From: Calothrix sp. PCC 7103
Lineage (GTDB): Bacteria > Cyanobacteriota > Cyanobacteriia > Cyanobacteriales > Nostocaceae
Direction: 5' to 3'
NCBI RefSeq assembly: GCF_000331305.1
Contig: NZ_KB217478.1
Span: forward strand, 3,446,627-3,510,626
Length of the DNA: 64,000 nt
Part shown: piece by piece, positions 26,727-36,689 of the stretch
How positions within the stretch are numbered: position 1 is the stretch's first letter
Layout of the letters: each line of letters begins with the position of its first letter
Made by a program: the position numbers and the translations under genes
The notes under the pieces: model-generated
The model's database searches: none
Told to the model about the DNA's origin: nothing
What the model saw: the letters and a program-made list of their open reading frames with translations, nothing else

Positions 26727-28646
26727 GTGCGTATTTTACTTATTGACGATAACTACGATGACCGCTTACTCATAGCTCATGCACTCGAACAGGAATTTCC
26801 AGAAGTACAACTTCAAGAAGTTTTTAGAGCGCAAGACTTAAAAGAAGCTTTACTCTTAAGGCAGTTTGATTTAGCGATTACTGACTACGAACTGCGCTGG
26901 ACTGATGGTTTGACGGTGGTACAAACGATTAAAAATTTATACCCTGACTGCCCAGTAATTATGTTTACCGCAAGTGGTACGCAGGAAATTGCTGTGGAAG
27001 CGATGAAATTAGGGTTGGATGATTATATTCTAAAATCGCCTCATCATTACGTTCGTTTACCTGCTGCCGTCAGATTAGCTTTGGAGAAAGTTGAAACGCA
27101 GCGCAAGGTGGCAGGGTTAGAATCAAGATTACAAACGCTGCTCGATAATTTGAATGTGGGAATTTACCGTTTGAGTGAAGATAAAGTATTACTCGAAGCG
27201 AATAAAGCATTTTTACGACTTGCTGGGTTAAGTGATATTACACAAAGCAGTGAAATATTGAATAAATTATATGAGGGTACGCGCGATAGAGAAATCATCT
27301 TGCGCTACGAGAATGATACACCAATTTGGGTACGGCTAAGTCAAACTATTACAACCAAAGAAGGCACTATTATTATAGATGGTTTAATAGAAGATATTAG
27401 TTTATCTAAGCAGCGTGAAGCAGAACGTTCAAAAACAATGGCTGAACTGGCAGCTGCGAAAGAGGAATTAAAAAGGCAAAACGAAGAAGCATGTGAAGCT
27501 AACCGTATTAAAGACCAGTTTATCGCTATCGTTTCTCACGAACTTCGTACTCCTCTAACAGCAATCTTAGGATGGGCTAAAATACTCAGAAGTAGAAAAG
27601 TAAATGAAACCAAGTTAGCGCAAGCTTTAGAGACTATTGAGCGAAATGCCAATCTCCAAAATACGCTTATAGAAGATATCTTAGATATTTCGCGCATCAT
27701 TCAAAATCGATTACGTTTGCATAAGCAACCAATTAATATAGTACCGATTGTTCAAAGCGTCTTATTAGATGTGAAACTTCAAGCTCAAGCTAAATCCATT
27801 ACTCTTGAGTCAAAAATCGGCGCCGAGGTCGGTACAATAATGGGAGATGCCGCACGCTTACAACAGGTCATCTCGAATTTGGTCAACAATGCGATTAAGT
27901 ATACTCCACAGGGTGGATGGGTATTTGTGGAACTGGAACAAATTAATTCCTCTATCCAATTTACAGTTAAAGATACAGGAATTGGAATAGGCACCGATTT
28001 TTTGCCACATGTATTTGAACCCTTCCGTCAAGCAGATAACACTAAAGAACGCACGCACAATGGTTTAGGTTTGGGTTTGGCAATAGTGCGTAATTTAGTT
28101 GAAATACATGATGGCGCTGTAAGCGTGAAGAGTGATGGTATTGGGAAAGGTGCTACATTTATAGTGGAGTTACCTGTATATAGTATTCCTAGTCAGGAAA
28201 TAAACATATCGTTAAAAAACTCCCAGCAAGATGAAGTTGAAGAAGTTACATCACTTTCTGGGATACATATATTAATAGTCGATGACGACAAAGACACACG
28301 CGAGTTACTAGCTGAAATTATCGAGGGTTATGAAGCTAAGGTGACAACAACAGCATCTGCTTCTGAAGCATTATCCATAGTATCTCAAATACAACCAGAT
28401 ATATTACTATCCGATATCGCCATGCCACAAGAGGATGGTTACTCACTCATTCGTAAAATTAGAAGTCAACCAACACATATACAGTGTATCCCAGCTATTG
28501 CTTTAACAGCTTTTGCACGTGACGAAGATAAAAGACAAGCATTAGAAGCAGGTTTCCAGCAATACCTCGTTAAACCCATTAAACCCAGAGAGTTAGTTAC
28601 CGCTATTTGTAGGTTGAGTATAGCACAGCGTAAGCCAACATCATAA
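26727..28646 (+). CDS. Receiver-PAS-kinase-receiver hybrid
   Basis: A hybrid histidine kinase of about 640-650 residues. The reading frame is open from a TTG at 26697, but GTG at 26727, with GGTGAG seven bases upstream, gives 'VRILLIDDNYDD', the natural start of a receiver. Domains (numbered from 26697): receiver 1-130 with Asp63 in 'ITDYELRW'; PAS about 145-245; coiled coil; HisKA 'IVSHELRTPLTAILGW' with His281; HATPase about 385-500 ('NLVNNAIKY', 'GLGLGLAIV'); and a C-terminal receiver about 525-645 with 'LLSDIAMPQEDGYS'. The first receiver is a paralogue of that at 24545. It likely completes the signalling group with the three genes before it, although 150 bp of AT-rich DNA separates it from them. 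Confidence 0.9.
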   Translation: MRILLIDDNYDDRLLIAHALEQEFPEVQLQEVFRAQDLKEALLLRQFDLAITDYELRWTDGLTVVQTIKNLYPDCPVIMFTASGTQEIAVEAMKLGLDDYILKSPHHYVRLPAAVRLALEKVETQRKVAGLESRLQTLLDNLNVGIYRLSEDKVLLEANKAFLRLAGLSDITQSSEILNKLYEGTRDREIILRYENDTPIWVRLSQTITTKEGTIIIDGLIEDISLSKQREAERSKTMAELAAAKEELKRQNEEACEANRIKDQFIAIVSHELRTPLTAILGWAKILRSRKVNETKLAQALETIERNANLQNTLIEDILDISRIIQNRLRLHKQPINIVPIVQSVLLDVKLQAQAKSITLESKIGAEVGTIMGDAARLQQVISNLVNNAIKYTPQGGWVFVELEQINSSIQFTVKDTGIGIGTDFLPHVFEPFRQADNTKERTHNGLGLGLAIVRNLVEIHDGAVSVKSDGIGKGATFIVELPVYSIPSQEINISLKNSQQDEVEEVTSLSGIHILIVDDDKDTRELLAEIIEGYEAKVTTTASASEALSIVSQIQPDILLSDIAMPQEDGYSLIRKIRSQPTHIQCIPAIALTAFARDEDKRQALEAGFQQYLVKPIKPRELVTAICRLSIAQRKPTS

Positions 28647-28725
28647 TTTTGTCGCACAAAGTCCCAGATGTGCAATGGTATAATTTTTACCACAGAGACA
28701 CAAAGTAAACAAAGAGGTGCAAGGT

Positions 28726-29436
28726 ATGAGTAAACGATTGCTACTGTTAAGTAATTCTACCAACTATGGCGAGGATTATTTATTCTACCCACGCCAGGAA
28801 ATAAAAGCTTTTTTAGGCAACTCTGTTAAAAAAGTATTATTTATACCGTTTGCAAATGTGATGAGTTATGACGGTATTACCGAAAAAGTTGGTGAAGTCT
28901 TCCAAGAATTAGGTTATAGTATTCATTCTGTGCATTCCACAGATAACCCACACGAATTGGTTGAGAAGGCAGAAGCTATTGTAATTGCTGGTGGTAACAC
29001 GTTTCATTTAGTTCATCGTTTATATGAAACAGGAATAATTGACATTATTAGAGAGAAGGTTAATCAAGGTATACCTTATATAGGATGGAGCGCAGGTTCA
29101 AATGTTGCTTGCCCAACTATCAAAACAACCAATGATATGCCTATTATTGAACCAATTAGTTTTGAAGGGTTAAATTTAATACCTTTTCAGATAAATCCTC
29201 ATTACACAGACGGAGTTATCCCCGAACATAACGGAGAAACGAGAGAAAAAAGGATTGAAGAATTTTTAGCTATGAACCCTAATATCAGCGTCGTTGGTTT
29301 ACCAGAGGGGACAATATTAAAGATTGAGAATTCCTCAATTACCTTGATAGGTCATAAAAATATAGTCGTCTTTAAATCCGGTGAACAAAGGAAAGAATAC
29401 GGCAAAGATACAAATTTAAATTTTCTTCTCGAATGA
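28726..29436 (+). CDS. pepE: Peptidase E (S51 aspartyl dipeptidase)
   Basis: A 236-residue alpha-aspartyl dipeptidase of family S51, a cytoplasmic serine peptidase that cleaves Asp-X dipeptides. 'IVIAGGNTFHLVHRL' and the nucleophile elbow 'GWSAGSNVACPTI' are intact, followed by 'INPHYTDGVIPEHNGETR' carrying the catalytic His. The length equals that of the Salmonella enzyme. ATG at 28726 has AGAGG eight bases upstream and gives 'MSKRLLLLSNSTNYGEDYL'. An upstream GTG at 28717 is in frame but lacks a better site. The 5' leader is a copy of the ACCACAGAGACACAAAG repeat, also found at about 55010-55040. Confidence 0.92.
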   Translation: MSKRLLLLSNSTNYGEDYLFYPRQEIKAFLGNSVKKVLFIPFANVMSYDGITEKVGEVFQELGYSIHSVHSTDNPHELVEKAEAIVIAGGNTFHLVHRLYETGIIDIIREKVNQGIPYIGWSAGSNVACPTIKTTNDMPIIEPISFEGLNLIPFQINPHYTDGVIPEHNGETREKRIEEFLAMNPNISVVGLPEGTILKIENSSITLIGHKNIVVFKSGEQRKEYGKDTNLNFLLE

Positions 29437-29572
29437 ATAATAGTGATTATTTAGCTTTGAGTTAGGGAAACTTCAATCCATAATTCTGTTTTATCAGGCA
29501 CTGAGGTATACTTAAAAAAGTTGTAGAATGTTGTTATAAAAGATACGAAAACTGATTACACTACGAGAATAA

Positions 29573-30196
29573 ATGAAAGTTCATCGACTTCTGTTGATAG
29601 TTATCCTTTTTTGTTTAACTTTGATATGTGTTATCGCTTTTACTAACTTTCAAACACCGAGTAATAAACGCTCTACATTGTGCCACAGTACTAAACTTCT
29701 GACTCAAATTGAAGTTAAAAACTACGATATCAGTGGGATTAAGTTACGTGATGGCACATTTATTAGAAAAGTTTTTCTCGATAACAATAGAAAACTAAAA
29801 GTAATTATTTTTCCCAGAGCTATTTCTCCCCAAACTTGGCTAAAAATACCCCAATCATCGATTCAATATATCGGCAAAGGTGGTGATGATAATTGGCAAG
29901 AATGGCTACGTCCCGACCATTTTTATTTACTCCAAGTTCCTCCACAAGCAACAGGTTTAGCTTTTGGAAGACTATGCTATCGCAATGGAGATGTTGAGGT
30001 TGAAGCTATTAAAAAATTGAAAAAAAAATCTCCTGGAAAGATAAACATCAATGATAAAATTAATCTTTCAACTGAAGAGCCTCTACCAACTATTAATGCA
30101 TATAGCGTTATCGTTAATACTGGAAGTAATAGTCGAGATGTCCTAGGTCGTGAAACAGAAGCATATTTTACAACAGAAAATCTCAAGCTTGATTAA
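29573..30196 (+). CDS. Hypothetical membrane-anchored or secreted protein
   Basis: A 207-residue protein I do not recognise. It has an N-terminal hydrophobic helix (residues 6-25, 'LLLIVILFCLTLICVIAF'), which could be an uncleaved anchor or a signal peptide. A mixed region follows with one Cys near residue 37 and one in 'GRLCYRNGDVEVEAIKK'. A Lys-rich segment ('KKLKKKSPGK') leads into a Thr/Asn-rich C-terminus. Composition matches its neighbours. It has an ATG start and a possible promoter upstream. The downstream gene (30183-30395) is on the other strand and overlaps its stop by 14 bp. Confidence 0.55.
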   Translation: MKVHRLLLIVILFCLTLICVIAFTNFQTPSNKRSTLCHSTKLLTQIEVKNYDISGIKLRDGTFIRKVFLDNNRKLKVIIFPRAISPQTWLKIPQSSIQYIGKGGDDNWQEWLRPDHFYLLQVPPQATGLAFGRLCYRNGDVEVEAIKKLKKKSPGKININDKINLSTEEPLPTINAYSVIVNTGSNSRDVLGRETEAYFTTENLKLD

Positions 30197-30395
30197 AGAT
30201 GAGTTTATTTAGGCAAAGTGTTAAGCATTTAAAGACTTTGATGAGGAAAGTGACATCATGCCAACCTAGCTTTGACCAAAATTTATATGCTGCTTCGTTT
30301 TCGGTATAAATAAATGGCATTTTGTCAATACCTTGCTGTTGTAGCTCTTTGCAAGAGTCAATTTTAACTATGACAGCTCGTCTTTTGACATTCAA
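30183..30395 (-). pseudogene. GNAT acetyltransferase fragment
   Basis: A 70-residue frame containing 'MPFIYTENEAAYKFWSKLGW', the C-terminal motif of GNAT acetyltransferases (residue pattern A-x-x-F/Y-W-x-x-x-G). The acetyl-CoA-binding motif A (R/Q-x-x-G-x-G/A) and the N-terminal two thirds are missing. There is no room for them upstream, as a divergent gene starts 32 bp away. Probably the remnant of a decayed acetyltransferase gene, not a working protein. Confidence 0.5.
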
Positions 30396-30427
30396 CTCGG
30401 CATATGAGATTTTTTAAATAAAATGTT

Positions 30428-31039
30428 ATGTTGTTTCTGCCAAAATTAACTAGAAATCTGGGCTGGATAATTATTCTCGCTTCCATAATTTCTCCTGCTG
30501 CTGCCCACAACATTCAGGTAAAAGGTGACATAGCAGGTCTTTGGCATGTTGAACCAAACCATAGCCCGAAAGCCGAGGAAACAGCAAGAGTTTGGGTAGC
30601 ACTAACTCGCAAAGGAGGAAAAATATTACCTCTGAATGAAGCAAACTGTCAGATGGCAGTTTTCTCAAAACCTCGTAAACCCAGTAATAAACCCATCCTT
30701 CAACCTGCTGTTCAAGCCATTAACGCAGAAAAATATCAAGGTATTCCCGGCGCCAATATTATTTTTCCTTCAGTAGGTCTTTATCAGTTAGAGTTAAGTT
30801 GTACTCCCAAGACTGAAGGTGATTTTCGCGCGTTCACCATGAATTATGATGTTACAGTCGCAACCGGAGACAAAGCTGTAACACCCTCACCTCAAGTATC
30901 TCCACAACAAGCACAGAAAGTAAGTGGCGCCAGTACTTCAACAGAGATAGAGAGAACTAATGTTCTATCAGTCACGTTACCAGTTGTTATAGGATTAGGT
31001 ATTGTGGGAACTGCTGTGTGGTTTATTAAAAAACGCTAA
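30428..31039 (+). CDS. Hypothetical exported protein with C-terminal membrane anchor
   Basis: A 203-residue protein with a signal peptide (about 1-26, ending 'SPAAAHN'). A predicted beta-rich extracytoplasmic domain (27-145) contains 'GLWHVEPNHSPKAEETARVW' and two Cys, 'ANCQMAV' and 'LELSCTPK', that could form a disulfide. A Ser/Thr/Pro/Gln linker and one C-terminal transmembrane helix ('LPVVIGLGIVGTAVWFI') end in the basic tail KKR. The layout suggests an envelope domain held at the plasma membrane, with an immunoglobulin-like or FixH/YtkA-like fold possible. I do not recognise the family. It has no obvious operon partner. Confidence 0.6.
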   Translation: MLFLPKLTRNLGWIIILASIISPAAAHNIQVKGDIAGLWHVEPNHSPKAEETARVWVALTRKGGKILPLNEANCQMAVFSKPRKPSNKPILQPAVQAINAEKYQGIPGANIIFPSVGLYQLELSCTPKTEGDFRAFTMNYDVTVATGDKAVTPSPQVSPQQAQKVSGASTSTEIERTNVLSVTLPVVIGLGIVGTAVWFIKKR

Positions 31040-31167
31040 TAATAGAAAAGTAACCTAGAGGGAGACGTGAGTGGCGCCGCATAAGTTTGATTGCTTGGGT
31101 GCTAGTATTGTACTTATAGAGGTGTTAATCATGATGTACACACCTCGGAAGTAGTAAACTTATATTT

Positions 31168-31800
31168 ATGAAGGAAAACATAGTTCGCCAAGAATACGAT
31201 AATATAGCGAATATTTATGACCAGCGTTGGAGTAGCTACATTAATAAAACGCTAACTTATCTGAAAAATTGGGCAAATATTTCACCGCAAGATACAGTAT
31301 TAGATGTTGGCTGTGGCACAGGTGAGTTTGAAAGTTTAATATTACGCGATAATCCTAAGCAGCACATTACTGGTGTAGATATTTCTGAGCAGATGTTACT
31401 CGTTGCTAAACAGAAATTTCAGGCTCATTCTAATGTATATCCCAACGTTTATTTTCAAATAGCAGGCGCCTCTAGTTTACCATTTGCAAATCACAGCTTT
31501 GATATCATAGTCTCAACAAGTGCATTTCATTTTTTTGATGACCCAGTTGCCGCATTAGCTGAGATGAAGCGCGTATTGAAACCCGATGGAAAAGTATTTA
31601 TTTTAGATTGGTGTAAAGACTACTTCTTTTGCCGTTTAATTGACTTATATCTAAAAATATTTAATTCTGCTCATAAACGCTGCTACACTCAAGCAGAATT
31701 TCACAAGTTACTAACATCTGCAAATTTTGGTATTCAGCGTGCAGCAAAATTTAATTTTGATGTAATTTGGGGCATGATGGTTGTGGAAATGAAATTGTAA
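31168..31800 (+). CDS. Class I SAM-dependent methyltransferase
   Basis: A 210-residue methyltransferase of the Methyltransf_11 type. The AdoMet loop 'VLDVGCGTGEFESL' is at about residues 44-57, the acidic residue ending strand 2 in 'ITGVDISEQML', and motif 3 'DIIVSTSAFHFFDDP' then 'EMKRVLKPDGKVFILDW'. The substrate is not predictable; relatives include ubiquinone/menaquinone-type and small-molecule methyltransferases. ATG at 31168. It stands between the membrane protein above and a giant kinase gene, with 128-150 bp gaps on both sides, so it probably has its own promoter. Confidence 0.85.
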   Translation: MKENIVRQEYDNIANIYDQRWSSYINKTLTYLKNWANISPQDTVLDVGCGTGEFESLILRDNPKQHITGVDISEQMLLVAKQKFQAHSNVYPNVYFQIAGASSLPFANHSFDIIVSTSAFHFFDDPVAALAEMKRVLKPDGKVFILDWCKDYFFCRLIDLYLKIFNSAHKRCYTQAEFHKLLTSANFGIQRAAKFNFDVIWGMMVVEMKL

Positions 31801-31953
31801 GTTAGTAGAGCTATCGTTATATCTAATTTCAACGAAACCACCTACTATAAATATATATAAATATATAGTAAACTTGTTTTTGATAAGTTAGAATTAAAAT
31901 AGTTAATGTAAGGTTAAGTAACGCGACGCGCGCAATGCACCCCAATATACTAT

Positions 31954-34900
31954 ATGAATGATGGGCATCAATTCAACTTTTTCTCAGGACAAGGCGAGAT
32001 GAGGGCACGTATGCGTGCTTTCAACTGGGATAGTACACCTGTTAGTGCGGTTGAAACGTGGTCGCAAAGTCTTAAAAGCACTGTTAAAACGCTTTTGGCT
32101 TCACGCTACCCAATGGTTTTGATATGGGGACCTCATTTAATTCAGTTTTATAATGATGCTTATTCAAAGCTTATCGGTGATAAGCACCCTGCTGCTCTGG
32201 GTACTGATATAAGAATTACGTTGGCTGAAGCGTGGGATACCCTCGGTCCCATGATTGATGAAGTAATGACAACGGGGGTGGCAAACTGGGTTGAATCACA
32301 AATGTTGGTTTTGGAGCGCTCAGGCTACCGTGAAGAATCTTATTTTAGTCTTTCTCATGCTCCAGAGTCGGATGACTTCGGGCAAGTAGTTGGAATGTTC
32401 TGCGTTTGTAGTGAGGTGACTCAACAGGTATTAGGCGCCCGCAGGTTAAGATTGCTTCGTGACCTTGCATCTAAAGCTGGTGAGACACAAAGTGTAGAAA
32501 CAACGTGTCGCTTTGTTGCTCAAGCAATAGCAGAACACCCACTTGATGTGCCGTTTGCGCTAATTTACCTTTGCTCTGTTGATGGAAAAACTCTCACGCT
32601 CCAAAGTATGGTAAGGGTCGCTTCTTCCGAGCATATTATCCCGGTTACTTTTGATATTTCGGCGCCTCAAAAAGATGATATATGGTCGCTTGGACAAGCT
32701 TATAAGGGTGAAACTGTTCTCATTGAAAATGTAGACCAGCATCTATTGTTACCAGGGGGACCTTGGAACGAACCAACCCGTGCGGCGCTTGTAATGCCTA
32801 TCGCTTCTTCTGGTACTGCGGCGCCTCTTGGGGTTATGGTTGCTGGAATTAGCCCTAACCGCGCGCTTGATGAAGGGTATACTTCCTTCTACGAACTACT
32901 TGCAGGTCAAGTATCTGTCGCTTTGCGAAATGCTCAAGCTTATGAAGAAGAACGCAAACGCGCGCAGAAGCTCGCCGAACTTGACCGGGAAAAGACTATT
33001 TTCTTCTCGAACGTTAGCCATGAGTTTAGAACTCCATTAACGTTAATGTTGGGGCCACTGTCGGATGCTCTCCAAGACCCAGAAGCTACACCAACTCAAA
33101 CAGAGCGAATAAAGATTGCTCATCGTAATAGTTTAAGGTTGCTTAAACTGGTTAACACGCTTCTAGATTTTTCGCGCATCGAAGCTAACCGAATGCAAGC
33201 TGTTTATGAGTTTACAGATTTGGCGGCACTAACTACAGACCTTGCAAGCTTGTTCCGGTCTGCAATTGAGAAAGCAGGATTACAGCTTATAGTTGATTGT
33301 CCACCTTTAAATAAACATGTGTATGTAGACCAAGATAAATGGGAGAAAATTGTTCTTAACTTACTCTCAAATGCTTTTAAGTTTACTCAAATTGGGCATA
33401 TTGCTGTTAAACAATACATAGTTGGGGAAAACGTTGAGTTACAGATTCAAGATACAGGTTGTGGTATTCCTGAGTCTGAAATTGAAAATGTGTTTAAGCG
33501 CTTTTACCGCATTGAAGAAACGCAAGGTCGAACACATGAAGGAACAGGAATTGGGCTGGCGCTCGTACAAGAACTAGTACAAATTCATGGTGGCGCCATA
33601 CAAGTACAAAGCGTTTATGGTCAAGGAAGTACTTTTACTGTCTCAATTCCATGCGGTAAGCAACACCTTAAAAAGAACGAGCTTGTTCGTGAGAGTGTAC
33701 TTAACCAAACAAACATTCGGTCAGACGCATTTGTTGAAGAAGCACTTGGGTGGTTGGCAGATAATGTAGAAAATGTCGAAGAAGCAGAATTTAATGAAAT
33801 AAAGCTACCACGAGCAAAAGTGCTTCTGGCGGACGATAATGCAGATATGCGTGAGTATTTGCGAAAACTTCTATGTACACAATATGAAGTCATTGCAGTG
33901 GCAGATGGGGAAGCAGCTTTAGCATGTGTTCGTACACATTTGCCAGATATTGTACTAAGTGATGTGATGATGCCGAAACTCGATGGTTTTGGTCTTCTTG
34001 CTCAGTTGCGCGCGGATGAACGTACTAGCTGCACACCAATTGTACTGCTTTCGGCTCGTGCGGGTGAAGAGTCTCGTGTCGAGGGACTTTTATCGGGAGC
34101 GGACGATTATTTAATAAAACCTTTTAGTGCGCGTGAGCTTTTGGCGCGTGTGAAAGCAACTTTGGAAACATCACGGTTACGGCAGGAAGCTGCGAATTCA
34201 AGAATTGAAGTTGAAGCAGTGAAACTTCGAGCAACAATTCTTGAAAGAGTAAGCGATGCTTTTTATGGTCTTGACCGGGAGTGGCGTTTTAGTTATATAA
34301 ACAGTCGATGTGAGGAATATTTAGGTAAAAATCGCTCCGAGCTACTTGGCAAAGTTATTTGGGAAGAGTTTGAGATGGTTAAGGGAAGTGCTTTTGAGGA
34401 GCAGTATTACAAAGCTATGCGTGAGCAAGTAGCTGTATACTTTGAAGTGTTATCTCCTTTTTCTAATCGTTGGGTGGAAGTGTTTGCCTACCCTTCTGTC
34501 GATGGACTTTCTGTTAATTTCCGTGATATTACTGAGCGTAAAGAGCTAGAGGCACGCCGTGAAGCACTGTTAGAAAGTGAGCAGGTTGCCCGCGCACAAG
34601 CCGAGCAAATTGGGCGCCTAAAAGATGAATTTTTAGCAACCGTTTCTCATGAACTAAGGACACCGCTCAATTCCATCCTTGGTTGGGCACATATTTTACG
34701 TAAACAAAAGACTGTTCCTGCGGAATTCAAAAAAGGGCTTGAGGTAATTGAAAGAAATTCACGAGCGCAAGCGCAAATTATCGAAGACCTGCTTGATATG
34801 AGTAGCATAATTTCGGGAAAAGTTCGACTTGACTTTAAGGAAATTAATCTTAACTCAGTAATTCAGGCTGCTATCGAATCCTTCCTTCCGACTTTGCAAG

Positions 34901-35361
34901 CAAAGAATATACAACTTCAAACAGTTTTAGATGCTTTGAGTGGTTATATAATAGGAGACTCAAATCGATTGCAACAAGTAGTATGGAATCTCATATCCAA
35001 TGCGATTAAATTTACCCCTGAAGGCGGAAAGATACAAGTGTCACTTTCTAAGATAGACTCGCGCCTATCCCTTACAGTCTGTGATACAGGAATTGGCATA
35101 AAGCCTGATTTTTTGCCTTACGTTTTCGACCGTTTCCGGCAGGAAGATTCTTCTATTAGACGCAATGCAGGCGGTTTGGGGTTGGGACTTTCAATTGTCA
35201 AACAAATTATTGACCTTCATGGAGGAACTGTAAAAGCAACAAGTCCCGGAGTGGGAAAAGGAGCTACTTTTACTATAGTGCTTCCACTTGCTCAAATAGA
35301 ACCTGATAAAAATCCTCCTACTGAACAGAATCCTGATTTGCAGCACTTTTACTCGTTTTGA
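31954..35361 (+). CDS. Giant hybrid histidine kinase (two kinase cores and a receiver)
   Basis: A soluble hybrid kinase of 1135 residues. A PAS-like sensor covers about 20-160 ('RYPMVLIWGPHLIQFYNDAY') and a GAF domain about 165-325. Kinase core 1 has 'NVSHEFRTPLTLMLGPL' (His356), N box 'NLLSNAFKF' and 'GTGIGLALV'. A receiver is at about 625-745 ('LLADDNADMREYL', 'VLSDVMMPKLDGFG', 'DYLIKPF'). A PAS domain (about 755-870) and kinase core 2 follow ('TVSHELRTPLNSILGW', 'NLISNAIKF', 'GLGLGLSIV'). All catalytic boxes are present. The protein is a close paralogue, in architecture and wording, of the one at 45966-48290. Stand-alone: no response regulator gene follows, so output is probably through a separate partner. 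ATG at 31954. Confidence 0.92.
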   Translation: MNDGHQFNFFSGQGEMRARMRAFNWDSTPVSAVETWSQSLKSTVKTLLASRYPMVLIWGPHLIQFYNDAYSKLIGDKHPAALGTDIRITLAEAWDTLGPMIDEVMTTGVANWVESQMLVLERSGYREESYFSLSHAPESDDFGQVVGMFCVCSEVTQQVLGARRLRLLRDLASKAGETQSVETTCRFVAQAIAEHPLDVPFALIYLCSVDGKTLTLQSMVRVASSEHIIPVTFDISAPQKDDIWSLGQAYKGETVLIENVDQHLLLPGGPWNEPTRAALVMPIASSGTAAPLGVMVAGISPNRALDEGYTSFYELLAGQVSVALRNAQAYEEERKRAQKLAELDREKTIFFSNVSHEFRTPLTLMLGPLSDALQDPEATPTQTERIKIAHRNSLRLLKLVNTLLDFSRIEANRMQAVYEFTDLAALTTDLASLFRSAIEKAGLQLIVDCPPLNKHVYVDQDKWEKIVLNLLSNAFKFTQIGHIAVKQYIVGENVELQIQDTGCGIPESEIENVFKRFYRIEETQGRTHEGTGIGLALVQELVQIHGGAIQVQSVYGQGSTFTVSIPCGKQHLKKNELVRESVLNQTNIRSDAFVEEALGWLADNVENVEEAEFNEIKLPRAKVLLADDNADMREYLRKLLCTQYEVIAVADGEAALACVRTHLPDIVLSDVMMPKLDGFGLLAQLRADERTSCTPIVLLSARAGEESRVEGLLSGADDYLIKPFSARELLARVKATLETSRLRQEAANSRIEVEAVKLRATILERVSDAFYGLDREWRFSYINSRCEEYLGKNRSELLGKVIWEEFEMVKGSAFEEQYYKAMREQVAVYFEVLSPFSNRWVEVFAYPSVDGLSVNFRDITERKELEARREALLESEQVARAQAEQIGRLKDEFLATVSHELRTPLNSILGWAHILRKQKTVPAEFKKGLEVIERNSRAQAQIIEDLLDMSSIISGKVRLDFKEINLNSVIQAAIESFLPTLQAKNIQLQTVLDALSGYIIGDSNRLQQVVWNLISNAIKFTPEGGKIQVSLSKIDSRLSLTVCDTGIGIKPDFLPYVFDRFRQEDSSIRRNAGGLGLGLSIVKQIIDLHGGTVKATSPGVGKGATFTIVLPLAQIEPDKNPPTEQNPDLQHFYSF

Positions 35362-35448
35362 AGAAGCTTCTTTTAAAATATTAAATGCGCGGATAATTTA
35401 GAGTCTCGGAACGATTTTTAGTCAACTTGGTAATTTTATCAAAATCCT

Positions 35449-35495
35449 CGTAGAGACGTTGCATTTGTAGGACAGGCGAGACGCCTATCTCTACG
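35449..35495. repeat. Inverted repeat CGTAGAGACG...CTCTACG
   Basis: CGTAGAGA at the left and TCTCTACG at the right enclose AGGCGAGACGCCT. The sequence belongs to the cyanobacterial GAGACG/CGTCTC repeat family, with relatives at 46350-46438, 49439-49459 and 54958-54990. It lies between convergent genes and may terminate both. Confidence 0.65.
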
Positions 35496-35497
35496 TA

Positions 35498-36211
35498 TTA
35501 TGCTGCTTCTACTTCTTCGTATATTACGAATAGCTTTTTCTGAGCGCCGCAAATTGGACATTTCCAGTCGTCGGGTATTGACTCAAACGGTGTACCAGGT
35601 ACAATACCTGAGTCTGGGTCGCCTGTTATAGGGTCATATATCATGGAACATTGGCGACAAATCCATTTTTGCGTTGCAGGGTTTCCTGTTTTGGTTTTAG
35701 CAGCTGGTGCCACTCCATCTAATGCTTTCAACGCTTCACTATACTGTTGAGCATGGTGATTTTCGATATGTGTTAACAAGCCAAAGTTATGTGCTGCTTT
35801 GCGGAATGTTTGAGCATGTTCTACAGATTCTGCTTGCTGTTTTTCAAACTCAATTACTGCACTCCCATCTCGGTCTGTACGCGCTTGCTCTGCAAAACCT
35901 GGATACATTACACTGTACTCGTATGTTTCACCCTCAATTGCTAACTCTAAACAACGCGCAGCAATTGCTTTTTTCTGTTCAGGTGTTAATGATGCTGCAT
36001 CTGCTACAACTAACTCTGGATGCATCAATCTAAAATGGGCAAATGCATGTTCTGTTTCTTGTTGCGCTGTTTCACGAAATAACTTCGATAGTTCATGCAT
36101 ACCTAAATGACGAGTCACTTCCGCGAAGAATAGGTATTTACGGTTAGCCATTGACTCTCCACCAAAAGCTTCAGCCAAATTGTTCGTGGTATTCGAGTTT
36201 GTCAAGTCCAT
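35498..36211 (-). CDS. rbr: Rubrerythrin
   Basis: A 237-residue rubrerythrin, a non-haem diiron peroxidase that removes hydrogen peroxide with electrons from a rubredoxin domain. The four-helix ferritin-like domain (about 1-170) has E-rich helices with '[15 protein letters not shown]' and '[13 protein letters not shown]', which together with '[14 protein letters not shown]' supply diiron ligands. The C-terminal rubredoxin (about 182-237) has two CxxC knuckles, '[12 protein letters not shown]' and '[12 protein letters not shown]'. It is complete and of usual length. Transcribed from about 36211 with its own upstream region, it ends close to the repeat at 35449-35495. Confidence 0.95.
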   Translation of the reverse strand: MDLTNSNTTNNLAEAFGGESMANRKYLFFAEVTRHLGMHELSKLFRETAQQETEHAFAHFRLMHPELVVADAASLTPEQKKAIAARCLELAIEGETYEYSVMYPGFAEQARTDRDGSAVIEFEKQQAESVEHAQTFRKAAHNFGLLTHIENHHAQQYSEALKALDGVAPAAKTKTGNPATQKWICRQCSMIYDPITGDPDSGIVPGTPFESIPDDWKCPICGAQKKLFVIYEEVEAA

Positions 36212-36482
36212 TATGTTCTCTCTCTTTACAAACGCAAAACTGCCTATTTCCCAGCAGTTGATATTAAAGCATAATCGTAATGACTATGATTTAAAAGTAT
36301 TATTTTAGTTATAGCTGAAAAAGGCGCGGTTTACAAAAAATCTGAAGCAGCGACAACGTAGTAGTCCGTGTCATTAATTTTGGTGTCTCTTCATGTTGAG
36401 TCCAATTTTTGCGTAGCGTCACACACCCTACCATCCCGTAATGGCAGGCACCAACACACCAACCATCCGTTACATCCATTCA

Positions 36483-36689
36483 TCATCCGTTGTGAATCTT
36501 TGACAGTTTTAATCTTAAATGTTCTAATTCCGAATCAAGCTGAATATACTTGGTGATATCAATAAAAGTAAGATTGGCGCCAATCAGCGTGCCATTTGTA
36601 TTTAATATTGGTTCGATGTGAATATCTAGATGAGTTGTGGCAATGTCTGTTAGATTCTCTAAGGTTTTAAGTTTTTCTTTAGCCCCCGA
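36483..36689 (-). pseudogene. Orphan PAS-domain tail (likely lost end of the CheR-PAS gene)
   Basis: An open minus-strand frame with no start codon encodes 'THLDIHIEPILNTNGTLIG' and 'ANLTFIDITKYIQLDSELEH', followed by a coiled-coil start and stop at 36483. This is the second half of a PAS domain plus the linking helix seen after CheR-PAS domains. The intact CheR-PAS gene at 41314-42471 stops at 'NIEW' plus ten residues, the point where this fragment would begin. The two pieces are separated by the recombinase locus. It contains a GGCGCC, like resident DNA. That both came from one gene is inference; a different paralogue is possible. Confidence 0.6.
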
